Assembly (NCBI RefSeq): GCF_002005165.1
Contig: NZ_CP019699.1
Span: 1,116,001-1,180,000, forward strand
DNA: 64,000 nt
Direction of reading: 5' to 3'
Source of the DNA: Novibacillus thermophilus
GTDB lineage: Bacteria > Bacillota > Bacilli > Thermoactinomycetales > Novibacillaceae
Below are positions 8,170 through 18,337 of this stretch, piece after piece. Every line of letters starts with the position of its first letter. Position 1 is the stretch's first letter. The notes under the pieces were generated by a model. It did no database searches, was not told the DNA's origin, and was given only the letters and a program-made list of their open reading frames with translations. Both the position numbers and the translations under genes were made by a program.

Positions 8170-9267
8170 ATGCCAAACGGTCAATTGGATCTCAGTCAGT
8201 ATACCGTTCGAACGGATTTAGCACTGGAAGCACACGAAATGGCGGCACAAAAGCATGGTGACAAGCGTGACATTCCCGGTGTGCACATTGATGAAACTGA
8301 AGAAGACGGCATTACTGTCAGCTGGATTACGGTCGAGGACGATCAAGGCGGCGAGGAGCTCGGAAAGCAGCCCGGAACGTATTTAACGCTTGAAGCACCG
8401 GGTCTCAGGAGTAAGGACTCCAATTTGCAAAACCGCGTGGCGGCTAAGTTTGCCGAGCAGTTTGAACGCTATCTGAAGCTGATACATATTGATGACAGCG
8501 CCAAAATACTCATAATCGGTCTCGGCAACCAGCGTGTGACCGCTGATGCGTTAGGACCTTCTGTCGTGAACAACCTCCTCGTCACGCGTCACTTGTTTGA
8601 GCTAATGCCTGATCAGGTAGAAGACGGGTACCGGCCCGTGAGTGCCGTGTCTCCAGGGGTTCTCGGGACGACGGGCATCGAAACGAGTGAAATCGTGTTT
8701 GGCATCGTCGAACGTACACATCCAGATGTGGTCATTGCCATTGACTCTCTTGCGTCTAGGGCGTTGCAACGGGTCAACACGACCATCCAGGTTGCTGACA
8801 CGGGCATTCACCCTGGCTCTGGCATCGGGAATAAGCGCAAAGCCTTGACCAAAGAAACGATAGGCGTTCCCGTTATCGCCATCGGCGTACCTACGGTTGT
8901 GGATGCGGCGACCATCGCCCACGACACGATCGACTTCGTATTGGCGAATGTCAACCGGGAGATGACCCAAGAGAAACCGAGTAACCCCCTCGATCCGTTC
9001 AACCGTCCGAATGTAAAAGAGTTGCAGTCTCAAGACGTGCCGGAAGAAACGCGTTCGAAAATGATGGGGATGATCGGAACGTTAAACGACGAAGAAAAAC
9101 GCCGGCTCATCCACGAAGTGCTCAGCCCCCTTGGACAAAATTTAATCGTTACGCCGAAAGAAGTCGATGCCTTCATCGAAGACATAGGGAATCTGTTGGC
9201 CAACGGGTTGAACAGCGCCTTGCATCAATCGGTCAACTTAAAAAACGTGGAGGCGTACACCCATTAA
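8170..9267 (+). CDS. gpr: germination protease GPR
   Basis: Spore-specific endopeptidase (family A25) that degrades alpha/beta-type small acid-soluble proteins at germination. It is made in the forespore as a zymogen with a short propeptide removed before activity. The ATG at 8170 follows a run of G (8157-8162) and gives MPNGQLDLSQYTVRTDLALE, which aligns with the start of known GPR proteins; an ATG at 8146 would add eight residues. The RTDLA segment, IIGLGNQRVTADALGP and HPGSGIGNKRKALT are typical of the family. 365 aa. It precedes spoIIP as in B. subtilis. A substrate SASP gene lies at 34603-34794. Confidence 0.95.
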   Translation: MPNGQLDLSQYTVRTDLALEAHEMAAQKHGDKRDIPGVHIDETEEDGITVSWITVEDDQGGEELGKQPGTYLTLEAPGLRSKDSNLQNRVAAKFAEQFERYLKLIHIDDSAKILIIGLGNQRVTADALGPSVVNNLLVTRHLFELMPDQVEDGYRPVSAVSPGVLGTTGIETSEIVFGIVERTHPDVVIAIDSLASRALQRVNTTIQVADTGIHPGSGIGNKRKALTKETIGVPVIAIGVPTVVDAATIAHDTIDFVLANVNREMTQEKPSNPLDPFNRPNVKELQSQDVPEETRSKMMGMIGTLNDEEKRRLIHEVLSPLGQNLIVTPKEVDAFIEDIGNLLANGLNSALHQSVNLKNVEAYTH

Positions 9268-9344
9268 TTGATGGACAGCGGTTCTACTCTCTCTCGTCTT
9301 TTCATATAGGTGAGATAGACAAGCTCGAGAGAGGATGAGCCTTG

Positions 9345-10505
9345 ATGCGCCGGACGTTTCGAGTCGTAACGTTAAATGTGACCGGCCCTGCCATGCGCCG
9401 CACATTTGTCATGTTGTGTTTAGGAACGGCCATCATGTTCGTGTTTACCGGAGTGATCGCCATGTTCCAGGCAGAGCGCGAAGCGAGTCCGGGCTCTGAA
9501 TGGCGCAAGTGGACGTCTGGATTAACGGTCGGAACACTGTTAAGTGTCGTGGGACAAGAAGTCCCCTTTTTGTCCTCAAGTGTACAAGCTTCCGAACCCG
9601 TTTCGGTTTCCGGCATACTGTTCCAAATGACGACGAGCATCAACCCGGAGGATCCGCGCAGTTTTCTCGGCAGAGAACTGCCGGGATTCGAGTTGTTTGA
9701 TGGCGACTTTCTCGTAAAGGGCGACGGGATCGACTATACCGATGCGCCGGTGGAATCTCCTCCCCCTCCACCGGACATGGAGCCGCCAGAGGTGAAACAA
9801 GGTGCTGAGAAAGAGGACAAGCCTGAAGAAGGGGAACAAAAGGCGTCTGATGCACCTGAACAGACGACGGATGGAAAAAAACGCGTCTTTATTTACCACA
9901 CACACTGGAATGAATCGTTTTTGCCCCACTTAAAAACAGACGATAAAAATCTCGCCTTTCATCCAGAAGAAAACATAACGAAAGTAGGGAAGAAGTTAGC
10001 GGAAGAGTTGGAGAAAGTGGGAATTGGGGCGGAAGTTTCGGACAAAAGCTATGAAGACCGGACGACAGCGTACTCCGAATCGGGAAAAACGGTGCAGGCA
10101 GCGATGGCCAGAGATGATAATTTACAGTACTTCTTTGATATTCACCGCGATGCACAGCCATTGGATAAAACGTCAATTGAAATTGACGGACAAGAGTATG
10201 CCCGCGTGATGTTCGTGATCGGCAAAGAAAACAAAAACTATGAAAAAAACTACAAGTTGGCGAAAAAGTTTCACGACACGTTGCAAGAGATGTATCCAGG
10301 ATTGTCCCGCGGCATTTATTCACCGAAAGGAGAGGGGGTGAACGGCGTGTACAACCAAGACATTTCTCCCCGGGCCCTCCTCATTGAGATCGGCGGTGTA
10401 GAGAACACGTTTGAGCAATTGAACCGCACGGCGAGAGCACTGGCTAAAGCGTTTGCCGAAATATACTGGGAGGCCGAACCCGTGGATGCCTCGGCAGATG
10501 AATGA
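9345..10505 (+). CDS. spoIIP: stage II sporulation protein P
   Basis: Peptidoglycan amidase/endopeptidase that works with SpoIID and SpoIIM to thin septal wall and drive engulfment in the mother cell. It has one membrane segment at about residues 20-40 (LCLGTAIMFVFTGVIAMF), a proline- and acid-rich linker at about 135-180, and the catalytic domain. That domain begins VFIYHTHWNESFLP with the metal-ligand histidine, then FDIHRDAQ and RALLIEIGGVENT. ATG at 9345 directly follows a TTG; GAGAGGATG upstream serves as the binding site. 386 aa. The gene is followed by yqxA, as in B. subtilis. Confidence 0.95.
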   Translation: MRRTFRVVTLNVTGPAMRRTFVMLCLGTAIMFVFTGVIAMFQAEREASPGSEWRKWTSGLTVGTLLSVVGQEVPFLSSSVQASEPVSVSGILFQMTTSINPEDPRSFLGRELPGFELFDGDFLVKGDGIDYTDAPVESPPPPPDMEPPEVKQGAEKEDKPEEGEQKASDAPEQTTDGKKRVFIYHTHWNESFLPHLKTDDKNLAFHPEENITKVGKKLAEELEKVGIGAEVSDKSYEDRTTAYSESGKTVQAAMARDDNLQYFFDIHRDAQPLDKTSIEIDGQEYARVMFVIGKENKNYEKNYKLAKKFHDTLQEMYPGLSRGIYSPKGEGVNGVYNQDISPRALLIEIGGVENTFEQLNRTARALAKAFAEIYWEAEPVDASADE

Positions 10506-10530
10506 AAAATTTAACGGGAGGAAAGACGTC

Positions 10531-10863
10531 ATGCGCTGGATGATCCAACTGTCGATCCTCTGCCTAGCCTTGTTGATCGGCGTGTTCATCGGGATCGACC
10601 GGGCAGAACACAACATGCAGGAAATACAAGGGGCAGAAGGGGCGGGGAAGGTATTTGAAGTGTCTATCCCTGAAGAAGGAACGATGGAGATCTCCGTCTT
10701 AGGCGAAGAGTACGAAACAGTGCAGCCGATCAGCGAGGAACGCGTTGAAGAGAGCAAGAATGTCCTCGCACACCTTGGAAACAAGGCCGGGGAAGCGTTG
10801 GAGTGGGGAGCACGCAAAATTTTGGAGAGAATCTCCGAAATTGTAGACAAATTGACGTCGTAG
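10531..10863 (+). CDS. yqxA: YqxA family membrane protein (DUF3679)
   Basis: A 110-residue protein of unknown function in the position of B. subtilis yqxA, directly after spoIIP. One N-terminal membrane segment (MIQLSILCLALLIGVFIGID, about residues 4-23) is followed by an acidic exported or cytosolic region. ATG at 10531 follows GGGAGGAAAG (10516-10525). An open frame extends upstream into spoIIP, but without a start supported by a binding site. Co-transcription with spoIIP suggests a sporulation role; this is inference from position. Confidence 0.75.
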   Translation: MRWMIQLSILCLALLIGVFIGIDRAEHNMQEIQGAEGAGKVFEVSIPEEGTMEISVLGEEYETVQPISEERVEESKNVLAHLGNKAGEALEWGARKILERISEIVDKLTS

Positions 10864-10869
10864 GGCGTG

Positions 10870-11319
10870 TTACAGTTTTAAACCGCTGCGACTTTTAAAC
10901 CGCCTGAGCAGGACGTGGCTTTCCACCCGCGTAATGCCCTGCACCGAATACAATTCCTCGTTAATGAAAGTTTCCAGCTTTCCGAAGTCCTCCACGAGCA
11001 CGTGCATGTGTAGCGTACTCGGCCCCGTCATTTGGTAAATGCTCGCCACGTTGGGGTTGTTCGCTAAGTTTTGAGCGACTTCGACCAACTGTTTCGGTTC
11101 AACGTCAACCTCGAAGAACGCTGACACCTGTTTCCCAACTTTTTCGGAGTTGATCACTGCCGTAAATTTCTCGATCACCCCCCTCTCCATCAACTGGTCC
11201 ACACGGTCGCGCACCGCTACGCGCGACAAGTTGACGCGTTTCCCCAACTCCACGTACGACAGACGCCCATTCTCCACAAGCAGTTCAATGATTTTGCGGT
11301 CGATATCGTCGAGCTTCAT
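10870..11319 (-). CDS. ywrC: Lrp/AsnC-family regulator (YwrC)
   Basis: A 149-residue feast/famine regulator. An N-terminal helix-turn-helix (LDDIDRKIIELLVENGRLSY, then LGKRVNLSRVAVRDRVDQL) is followed by the RAM ligand-binding domain (about 65-140). It is divergent from ywrD-ywrB-ywrA with 155 bases between start codons. That gap is AT-rich and contains ATTATGTCCAATTTTGTACATAAT, a plausible but unproven binding site. In B. subtilis the same four genes are neighbours (ywrA-ywrB-ywrC-ywrD), so it likely controls the divergent operon in response to an amino acid or a gamma-glutamyl compound. Confidence 0.85.
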   Translation of the reverse strand: MKLDDIDRKIIELLVENGRLSYVELGKRVNLSRVAVRDRVDQLMERGVIEKFTAVINSEKVGKQVSAFFEVDVEPKQLVEVAQNLANNPNVASIYQMTGPSTLHMHVLVEDFGKLETFINEELYSVQGITRVESHVLLRRFKSRSGLKL

Positions 11320-11474
11320 TCTTTCACATCCTTGTCAGTGATTTGACAGCTAACCGTATCATACGACATAATTGAACATATAGAAAGTATTATATTTAAA
11401 GTTCTTTATTAATGAAAGTCATTATGTCCAATTTTGTACATAATGATAAGAAAACTACCGGGGGGGAGAAACGC

Positions 11475-13087
11475 ATGCGGCACCTTGATCCTTTGTTCCA
11501 ACCTTATCCGATGGCGATAATGCCTGTTTACGCGAAAAAAGGGATGGTGGCCACTTCCCAGCCCCTTGCCGCCCAGGCCGGTCTGGATATGTTGAAACAG
11601 GGGGGCAATGCGATTGACGCCGCCATTGCCACGGCTGCCTGTTTAACAGTTGTGGAACCTGTGTCCAACGGGATCGGAGGGGATGCTTTTGCCCTCGTGT
11701 GGACCGGCGGCAAACTCTACGGTCTCAATGCGAGCGGCCCCGCACCGCAAAATATCACGATTGACAAAGTGAAACAGAGAGGGTACGACGCCATGCCCAG
11801 TTACGGGGTGTTACCGGTAAACGTTCCCGGCGCCCCGGCGGCGTGGGCGGCGCTGTCCGAGCGGTTTGGCAAACTGCCCTTTTCTAAGTTGTTAAAACCG
11901 GCGATTCAGTACGCCGTAGAGGGCTACCCGATCTCCCCTGTTCTGGGGACATGTGGCGCCGTGCGGCAGATGTGTTCCGAAAAAAACTGCGGGGGGAAGA
12001 ATTTTCCCACTGGTTTGACACGTTTACTCCCGGGGGAGAATGTCCGCACATCGGTGACATGTGGCGTTCTCCCCGACACGCAGAAACGTTGCAGTCCATC
12101 GCGGACACACGAGGGGACTCGTTTTACCGCGGAGAGTTGGCGGAGAGAATCGACCGGTTTTTCCGGCAACATGGCGGGTTTTTAAGGGCCGAAGACTTGG
12201 AGCGTTACACTCCGGAGTGGGTGGAGCCGATTCACATCCGCTACCGCGGTTACGACGTGTGGGAAATGCCGCCCAACGGACAGGGACTAGTGGCGTTAAT
12301 GGCGCTCAACATATTAAAAGGGTTTGATTTTGCAGACCGGGACACCCTCGATACGTTCCATAAGCAAATTGAGGCGATCAAGCTCGCATTTGCCGACGGC
12401 CAAACGCATATTACAGAGCCCGGCAAAATGGCCGTTTCTGTCGACGACTTGCTATCTGACGCGTACGCTGAGGAAAGGAGAAAACAGATAGGCGAATCGG
12501 CTTTGGAACCGCTACCCGGGAAGCCGTTAAGCGGTGGTACCGTGTATGTGGCGACGGCGGATGCGGAGGGAAATATGGTGTCCTTCATTCAAAGCAATTA
12601 CGAAGGATTCGGGTCTGGATTAGTCGTGCCGGATACGGGAATCAGTCTGCACAACCGCGGACGGAATTTTTTGCTGGACGTAAACCACGTCAACCGGCTT
12701 GAGCCCGGAAAGCGACCGTACCATACGATTATTCCTGGGTTTCTCAGCAAGGGGAGTGAGCCAGTCGGCCCCTTTGGGGTGATGGGCGGTTTCATGCAGC
12801 CCCAGGGACACGTCCAAGTGGTCATGAATACGATCGACTTTCATTTGAATCCGCAAGCGGCTCTCAACGCCCCCAGATGGAAGTGGGTAGGAGGGAAGAG
12901 GGTAGAAGTGGAACCGGCTTTTCCGCACCATCTGGCTTTGTCTCTTGCTGCAAAAGGACACGACGTAAAAGTTGCCTTAGATGCGACAGGATTTGGCCGG
13001 GGACAAATCATATGGAGAGATGCGTCGTCCGGAGTTCTCGTCGGAGGAAGCGAAGCGCGCACAGACGGAACGGCAGCCGTGTGGTGA
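11475..13087 (+). pseudogene. ywrD: gamma-glutamyltransferase YwrD, apparent frameshift
   Basis: A gamma-glutamyltranspeptidase-family protein (N-terminal nucleophile hydrolase) like B. subtilis YwrD. ATG at 11475 follows GGGGGGAG. The frame is open to about residue 158 (GYPISPVL), then continues in another frame from WRRAADVFRKKL. One missing base in the G-run at 11945-11948 accounts for it: adding a G gives VLGDMWRRAADVF and a 537-residue protein close to YwrD's size. The nucleophile region (GGTVYVATADAEGNMVSF) and the glycine-rich FGSGLVVPDTGISLHNRG are intact. The break may be a sequencing error, since the rest is undamaged. It is followed within nine bases by ywrB. Confidence 0.8.
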
Positions 13088-13095
13088 ATGGCGTG

Positions 13096-13641
13096 ATGAT
13101 GAAACACTGGCACTTGTTTTTAGCTTTTTTTCGCGTCGGGATCTTGGGATACGGCGGGGGCCCCTCTTCTATCCCCCTCGTGCAAAAAGAAGCCGTTGGC
13201 AGGTACAGATGGCTCAATGACGAAGAATTCGGGGACATTCTGGCACTGGGAAACACCTTGCCCGGCCCGATTGCGACCAAAATGGCAGGTTACATCGGGT
13301 ACCGCGTGGCAGGTGTTTTCGGCGCTGTGACGGCAACGTTCGCGACAGTGTTGCCGACGGTGTGTTTGATGGTGGTACTGTTGACGGTTTTTACCTCGTT
13401 TAAGGACCTGACGTGGGTCGCGGGGGCGACGAAGGGAGTGACGCCTGTCGTCGGGGTCATGCTGGCCATGCTCGCCTTCGACTTTTTTAATAAAGCCCGT
13501 ACTGGCGGACTAGGCTTGAGAAATACTGTCATCCTCTTGCTGGCAAGTTTTGTCGCCCTGACAGTGTTGCGTGTTCACCCGGGCGCACTCATCGCAGGGT
13601 TACTGCTGTTGGCCATCGTTCAACCTGATAAAGAGAAATAA
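13096..13641 (+). CDS. ywrB: chromate transporter-family half protein (YwrB)
   Basis: A 181-residue CHR-family membrane protein with one CHR domain. The signature GYGGGPSSIPLVQKEAV lies near residue 18, then LALGNTLPGPIATKMAGYIGY, and about five to six hydrophobic segments follow. Short CHR proteins occur as tandem pairs that together equal one long chromate transporter. The partner ywrA is 28 bases downstream. The start (ATG at 13096 or 13099) has no clear binding site and lies nine bases after ywrD, so translation is probably coupled. Chromate transport is the family name; the natural substrate beside a gamma-glutamyltransferase could be another anion. Confidence 0.85.
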   Translation: MMKHWHLFLAFFRVGILGYGGGPSSIPLVQKEAVGRYRWLNDEEFGDILALGNTLPGPIATKMAGYIGYRVAGVFGAVTATFATVLPTVCLMVVLLTVFTSFKDLTWVAGATKGVTPVVGVMLAMLAFDFFNKARTGGLGLRNTVILLLASFVALTVLRVHPGALIAGLLLLAIVQPDKEK

Positions 13642-13669
13642 GTCATCCAACGAGCGAGGAGTCTAACAG

Positions 13670-14203
13670 ATGATTTACTGGCACATTTTTTCCGCTTTTT
13701 TTATTGCCAATATTCTCGGTTACGGCGGCGGACCGGCGACGATTCCCCTTGTGCAACGTGAAGTCGTCAACCGTTACGGTTGGATGAACACTGAAGAGTT
13801 CGGAGAAGTTTTAGCTTTGGGAAACGCGCTGCCGGGCCCCATTGCAACCAAGATGGCAGGTTACATCGGGTTTGAGCAGGCCGGCCTGTTGGGAGCAGTC
13901 GTCGCGTTGTTTGCCACAGTAGCGCCGTCCCTTATGATCATGATCGCCTTCTTGCAGATTCTCCACCGTTTTAAAGACTCGCCGAAAGTACAGCGGATGT
14001 CGTTGTGGATTCGTCCGACGATCGCCATCCTTCTAGGCTGGATGGCTTACGATTTTTTTTACAGCGCGTACACGGATATAGGCTGGGTGCACACACTCGT
14101 TTTACTGATCATGAGTTTTTACTTGTTGGAGCGAAAGAAAGTTCATCCGGCCTTTGTCATCGTCGGCGCTTTAGGGTACGGCGCTGTCTTTTTAGGAGGG
14201 TGA
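13670..14203 (+). CDS. ywrA: chromate transporter-family half protein (YwrA)
   Basis: Second half of the two-piece CHR transporter, 177 aa. It repeats the layout of ywrB: GYGGGPATIPLVQREVV, LALGNALPGPIATKMAGYIGF, then hydrophobic segments. ATG at 13670 follows GAGGAG (13655-13660). The two paralogues presumably insert in opposite orientations to form one channel, as shown for other paired CHR proteins. The last 47 bases overlap the 3' end of ctaG on the other strand. Confidence 0.85.
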   Translation: MIYWHIFSAFFIANILGYGGGPATIPLVQREVVNRYGWMNTEEFGEVLALGNALPGPIATKMAGYIGFEQAGLLGAVVALFATVAPSLMIMIAFLQILHRFKDSPKVQRMSLWIRPTIAILLGWMAYDFFYSAYTDIGWVHTLVLLIMSFYLLERKKVHPAFVIVGALGYGAVFLGG

Positions 14204-15089
14204 GAGGGTGAGTGATAAGTGATCGATGTCGACAGCTCGTATTTTTGTTTCCGATGCGGTACGTCAACATGAGGCTGAACTTGTGCATGCCCAACATGAG
14301 CACTCCCCCCATGAGCTGGTCCAGTTCCCTGCTCCACGGAAAAGGAAGAAGAGAGCTTGGGTGTGTTTGTTGTGGAGGCAGGCAAAGTTCAGTTGTCAGC
14401 TGTGAAAGGTAAGGGTTGTTCAAACCGCCCATCAAGGCGCCTGCGATAAGGAGGAGGCAGGCCGGCATCAAGATCAGTCCGCTCAGAATGGCGTACCGCT
14501 TTTTCTCCCTTTTGCCCAAGGGTGCTGCTGGATCTGGTGCCGCCACCGGGTTCCACATGGGAAAAGCCAAGGCGAACATGGACACGAGATACCACCGGTG
14601 AAGCGGGGGGTGTTGGATGAGAAGGGTTAAGACGAACGGTATGTGATAGCACAAGAACAGAACGGAAAATGAGCCCAGGGCAAAGGTTGACGTGTGTACG
14701 CCCCGACAACGCCCCTGCCCATCCGTCCCATTCTGCAGGCGTTTTGGAAAAAAAGGGGCGCCGACTGTCCTGGCCGTTTTTCCCAAGTGTTGACGTAATG
14801 GGCGGGGAATCCCTGCTAAAATTAAGGGAGGCACGATAAAGTAAAGGACACTCATGTGAATCATGTGCGAACTAAACGTGAGGTGACTGACGGATGACAA
14901 CGGGCTGCCCGCCGTTAAGTACAGTAAGCCTAACCCGAGGAGAAAGGGAAAGGACTGCCTTTGAAAAAAGCCCACATTCGTCCAGCACTTGACGAGATAG
15001 ACGTACAGAGCGGCTGTACACAGCAGAGCGACGAGCAGTGGCACGTTCCACACCAACTGCCCTTCGAATCTCAAAATGTCCAGTAACAT
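14157..15089 (-). CDS. ctaG: cytochrome c oxidase assembly protein CtaG
   Basis: A polytopic membrane protein of the Caa3-type oxidase assembly family (CtaG), needed for copper-centre formation in B. subtilis caa3 oxidase. 310 aa with about seven membrane segments. Family marks are [21 protein letters not shown], then [19 protein letters not shown] and the LDQLMGG near the C-terminus. Two oddities stand out. A hydrophilic insertion, [17 protein letters not shown], lies at about residue 114. The C-terminal 45 residues are basic and run 47 bases into the end of the convergent ywrA. No other oxidase genes are adjacent. Confidence 0.8.
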   Translation of the reverse strand: MLLDILRFEGQLVWNVPLLVALLCTAALYVYLVKCWTNVGFFQRQSFPFLLGLGLLYLTAGSPLSSVSHLTFSSHMIHMSVLYFIVPPLILAGIPRPLRQHLGKTARTVGAPFFPKRLQNGTDGQGRCRGVHTSTFALGSFSVLFLCYHIPFVLTLLIQHPPLHRWYLVSMFALAFPMWNPVAAPDPAAPLGKREKKRYAILSGLILMPACLLLIAGALMGGLNNPYLSQLTTELCLPPQQTHPSSLLPFPWSRELDQLMGGVLMLGMHKFSLMLTYRIGNKNTSCRHRSLITHPLTLLKRQRRTLKRRR

Positions 15090-15226
15090 CTCTGTCCCCG
15101 CCTTTCAAGCGTACATTGTCATCCCTACATAATTACGTTGGGGGTCTGGATTTATCACCAGATGTTGCAAAAGGCCATTTCGTGTGCGGCCCTCGTGGAA
15201 CGGGGTATACGGCCGGCCGAGTGCAA

Positions 15227-15255
15227 TTGATGGCGTCTGACCGGACTGGTATAAT
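15227..15255 (+). promoter_or_regulatory. promoter of lepA-hemW
   Basis: TTGATG (15227-15232), 17 bases, TATAAT (15250-15255), 43 bases before the lepA start. This is a strong vegetative-type promoter in the ctaG-lepA divergent gap, which holds nothing else recognisable. Confidence 0.75.
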
Positions 15256-15298
15256 ATATAGCTGTTACTGGTTGGAACGGAGCAGCGGGAGGTTCGAC

Positions 15299-17113
15299 AT
15301 GGACGAGAAGAGGCAGCACAACATACGCAACTTTTCTATTATCGCCCACATCGATCACGGAAAGTCGACCTTGGCGGATCGACTTTTGGAGTACACGGGG
15401 GCGTTGACAGAGCGGGAAATGTCGGAACAGTTTCTCGATCAGATGGACCTTGAGCGGGAACGAGGCATTACAATTAAAATGCAAACGGTCCGCTTGAACT
15501 ATAAGGCGAAGAACGGGAAAGTGTACCAACTGAACCTCATTGATACACCTGGTCACGTCGACTTTAGCTACGAAGTGTCCCGCAGCCTGGCAGCTTGTGA
15601 AGGAGCGCTCCTCGTAGTCGACGCGGCCCAGGGGATTGAGGCGCAGACGCTGGCTAACGTCTACTTGGCTCTGGAGTCAGATCTGGAAATCATTCCTGTC
15701 ATTAACAAAATTGATTTGCCCAGTGCAGAGCCGGAACGGGTCAGGCAGGAAATCGAGGATGTCGTCGGGTTAGACGCCCGGGACGCTGTTCTGGCTTCAG
15801 CAAAAGAAGGCATAGGCACTGAAGACATCCTGGAACAGATTGTACATAAAGTTCCCCCGCCGAGCGGAAATTCGAAGGCGCCGCTAAAAGCTCTCATCTT
15901 TGATTCCGTTTACGACGCGTACCGCGGCGTCATTACACACATTCGCGTCGTCGACGGTTCCATTAAAAAAGGCATGAAAATTAAAATGATGGCGACCGGA
16001 AAAGTGTTTGAAGTGGATGAGGTCGGCATCTTTGCGCCGCACCCGGTTGAAGTAGAAGAACTGTCGGTCGGCGATGTCGGGTACGTCGTAGCCGGTATTA
16101 AAAATGTCGGCGACACGCGTGTCGGGGATACGGTAACGGACGCCGAACGGGAAGCAGACGAGCCGCTTCCCGGTTATCGAAAAATTAACCCGATGGTGTT
16201 TTGCGGACTGTATCCAGTGAACAGCGACGATTTTAACGATTTGCGTGACGCGTTGGAAAGATTGGCGCTAAACGATGCCTCCCTTCGCTTTGAACCAGAA
16301 ACGTCCACAGCCCTCGGGTTCGGTTTTCGCTGTGGTTTCCTCGGCCTTCTGCACATGGAGATCGTTCAGGAACGGCTTGAGCGGGAATACGGTATACCGC
16401 TGATTACGACAGCTCCGAGCGTCGTGTATCGCGTGACGAAAACAAATCAAGACGTGCTCCACGTCGAAAATCCGACCAACTTGCCGCCTGTACAAGAAAT
16501 CGAGTCTGTAGAAGAGCCGTATGTGAAGGCGTCCATCATGGTACCGAGCGACTTCGTCGGACCTGTCATGGAATTGGCGCAAGAAAAGCGCGGCCACTTT
16601 CTCGACATGCAGTATATAGATGAAACGCGCGTGAATATCGTGTACGAATTGCCGCTATCGGAAATCGTCTTCGACTTCTTTGACCAGTTGAAATCCAGGA
16701 CGCGGGGATATGCGTCGTTTGATTACGAATTAATCGGATATCGACCGTCGAAGTTAGTTAAAATGGATATTTTGCTTAACGGAGAAGTGGTAGACGCACT
16801 GTCCACGATTATTCACCGGGACAAGGCGTATTACCGGGGCCGGGCGTTAGTCGAAAAACTGAAAGAACTCATCCCGCGGCAACAGTTCGAAATTCCTGTT
16901 CAAGCTGCGATCGGAAACAAAATTATCGCCAGAGAAACGATACGGGCGTTGCGCAAAAATGTTCTGTCCAAGTGCTACGGCGGAGACATCACCCGCAAAC
17001 GGAAACTGCTGGAAAAACAAAAAGAGGGCAAAAAGCGGATGAAAGCTGTCGGCAACGTAGAGATTCCGCAAGAGGCGTTTATGGCTGTGCTCCAAATCGA
17101 TGAGAAAAAATAG
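15299..17113 (+). CDS. lepA: elongation factor 4 (LepA)
   Basis: Translational GTPase EF4, which acts on stalled or back-translocated ribosomes and in 30S biogenesis. 604 aa, the standard length. The G1 motif is [25 protein letters not shown] is G3 and NKIDLP is G4. The LepA-specific C-terminal domain ([18 protein letters not shown], then [20 protein letters not shown]) is intact. ATG at 15299 follows GGGAGG. The reading frame is open far upstream, but only this start fits the family. hemW follows after 15 bases, as in B. subtilis. Confidence 0.97.
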   Translation: MDEKRQHNIRNFSIIAHIDHGKSTLADRLLEYTGALTEREMSEQFLDQMDLERERGITIKMQTVRLNYKAKNGKVYQLNLIDTPGHVDFSYEVSRSLAACEGALLVVDAAQGIEAQTLANVYLALESDLEIIPVINKIDLPSAEPERVRQEIEDVVGLDARDAVLASAKEGIGTEDILEQIVHKVPPPSGNSKAPLKALIFDSVYDAYRGVITHIRVVDGSIKKGMKIKMMATGKVFEVDEVGIFAPHPVEVEELSVGDVGYVVAGIKNVGDTRVGDTVTDAEREADEPLPGYRKINPMVFCGLYPVNSDDFNDLRDALERLALNDASLRFEPETSTALGFGFRCGFLGLLHMEIVQERLEREYGIPLITTAPSVVYRVTKTNQDVLHVENPTNLPPVQEIESVEEPYVKASIMVPSDFVGPVMELAQEKRGHFLDMQYIDETRVNIVYELPLSEIVFDFFDQLKSRTRGYASFDYELIGYRPSKLVKMDILLNGEVVDALSTIIHRDKAYYRGRALVEKLKELIPRQQFEIPVQAAIGNKIIARETIRALRKNVLSKCYGGDITRKRKLLEKQKEGKKRMKAVGNVEIPQEAFMAVLQIDEKK

Positions 17114-17128
17114 GGAAGAGTGGTGGCG

Positions 17129-18268
17129 ATGCAGCCGAGATCGGTTTACGTGCATATTCCGTTTTGTATGAAAATGTGCCATTACTGTGACTTTGCGACA
17201 TACACAGTGAAAGGGCAGCCTGTCGACGCGTACCTTGATGCCCTGGAGGCGGAAATGCACCTCGCCTTGCACGGCTCTCCTGCTGGTGAAGTGCACACTA
17301 TTTTTGTCGGCGGCGGCACGCCGACGGTTTTAACCGCTGCCCAAATGGAACGGTTGCTGTCGATCGTTGGGAAGTATTTTCCGCACCGGTCAGACGACCT
17401 GGAATTTACAGTTGAAGCGAACCCGGGAACTGTCGACCTTGAAAAGCTGGCTGTCATGCGCGACGGAGGTGTCAACCGCCTCAGCCTTGGAGCCCAGTCT
17501 TTCGACGATCGCCTGTTACAGGCGATCGGGCGGGACCACGATGCGCGAACTGTCATCGAAAGCATTGACGTTGCAACATCGGCTGGTTTTCACAACATCT
17601 CGCTGGATTTAATGTACGGTTTGCCGGGACAAACGGTCGACGTGTTAGATGACACGCTCGAGGCAACCCTCCGCTTAGGCTTACAGCATGTTTCGGCGTA
17701 CGCTCTCAAAATCGAAGAAAACACCCTCTTTTACTCGCTCCAGCAGAAGGGGCAATTGAGTCTTCCCACGGACGACGAAGAGTACGAGATGTACCAGTTG
17801 GTGCGCCAGCGAATGGCCGAAAGCGGGTACGTACAGTACGAGGTCAGTAATTTTAGCCTGGACGGATTTGAAAGTCGTCACAATCAAACGTATTGGCGGA
17901 ATGAACCGTACTACGCCTTCGGTGTCGGCGCCCACGGATTTACCGACGGCGTTCGCTTTGCCAATGTGCGTGGGCTAAAACCGTATATCCAAGCGGTGAA
18001 GGAAAAACGCCTTCCCCGGGCAGACCAGTACAAAGTCAGTCGGAAAGAAGACATGGAGAACACGGTCATTCTCGGACTGAGAATGAGGGAAGGAGTTTCC
18101 ACCTTGCGGTTTGAGCAGCGTTTCGGGGTTCAGCTAGCGGACGTTTACGGCGACCACATGAAAGAGTTGGAACAAAAGGGGTGGTTGACGCAAGATGAAC
18201 GTTCCGTCCGGTTGACGGAGAGCGGCTTGCTCTGGGGAAATGAAGTGTTTGCCCGTTTCATCTCGTGA
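17129..18268 (+). CDS. hemW: radical SAM heme chaperone HemW
   Basis: HemW (formerly called HemN-like) is a radical SAM protein that binds and transfers heme; it is not the coproporphyrinogen oxidase. The iron-sulfur motif is CMKMCHYC (CxxxCxxC) at about residues 13-20. GGGTPT follows as the SAM-binding glycine motif, and the HemW-type C-terminal domain (AFGVGAHGF and later) is present. The protein has 379 aa if ATG at 17129 is used; in-frame GTG codons at 17120 and 17123 are alternatives because the GGGAAGAG site fits either. It is co-transcribed with lepA. Confidence 0.92.
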   Translation: MQPRSVYVHIPFCMKMCHYCDFATYTVKGQPVDAYLDALEAEMHLALHGSPAGEVHTIFVGGGTPTVLTAAQMERLLSIVGKYFPHRSDDLEFTVEANPGTVDLEKLAVMRDGGVNRLSLGAQSFDDRLLQAIGRDHDARTVIESIDVATSAGFHNISLDLMYGLPGQTVDVLDDTLEATLRLGLQHVSAYALKIEENTLFYSLQQKGQLSLPTDDEEYEMYQLVRQRMAESGYVQYEVSNFSLDGFESRHNQTYWRNEPYYAFGVGAHGFTDGVRFANVRGLKPYIQAVKEKRLPRADQYKVSRKEDMENTVILGLRMREGVSTLRFEQRFGVQLADVYGDHMKELEQKGWLTQDERSVRLTESGLLWGNEVFARFIS

Positions 18269-18295
18269 ACGACGAGGCTTAAGATTGCGTCAATA

Positions 18296-18325
18296 TTGAC
18301 AACTGGTCCTGTACTTTGGTACGTT
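18296..18325 (+). promoter_or_regulatory. promoter of the hrcA-dnaK operon
   Basis: TTGACA (18296-18301), 18 bases, TACGTT (18320-18325). The -10 box is weak but is placed so that transcription begins just before the CIRCE element. Confidence 0.5.
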
Positions 18326-18337
18326 TATGTTAAAGGT

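Noticed and set aside
14143-14385. Minus-strand open frame over the ctaG/ywrA junction, considered as a frameshifted end of ctaG
   Set aside because: Its product has no membrane segments or CtaG features; the main frame keeps hydrophobic residues after LDQLMGG.
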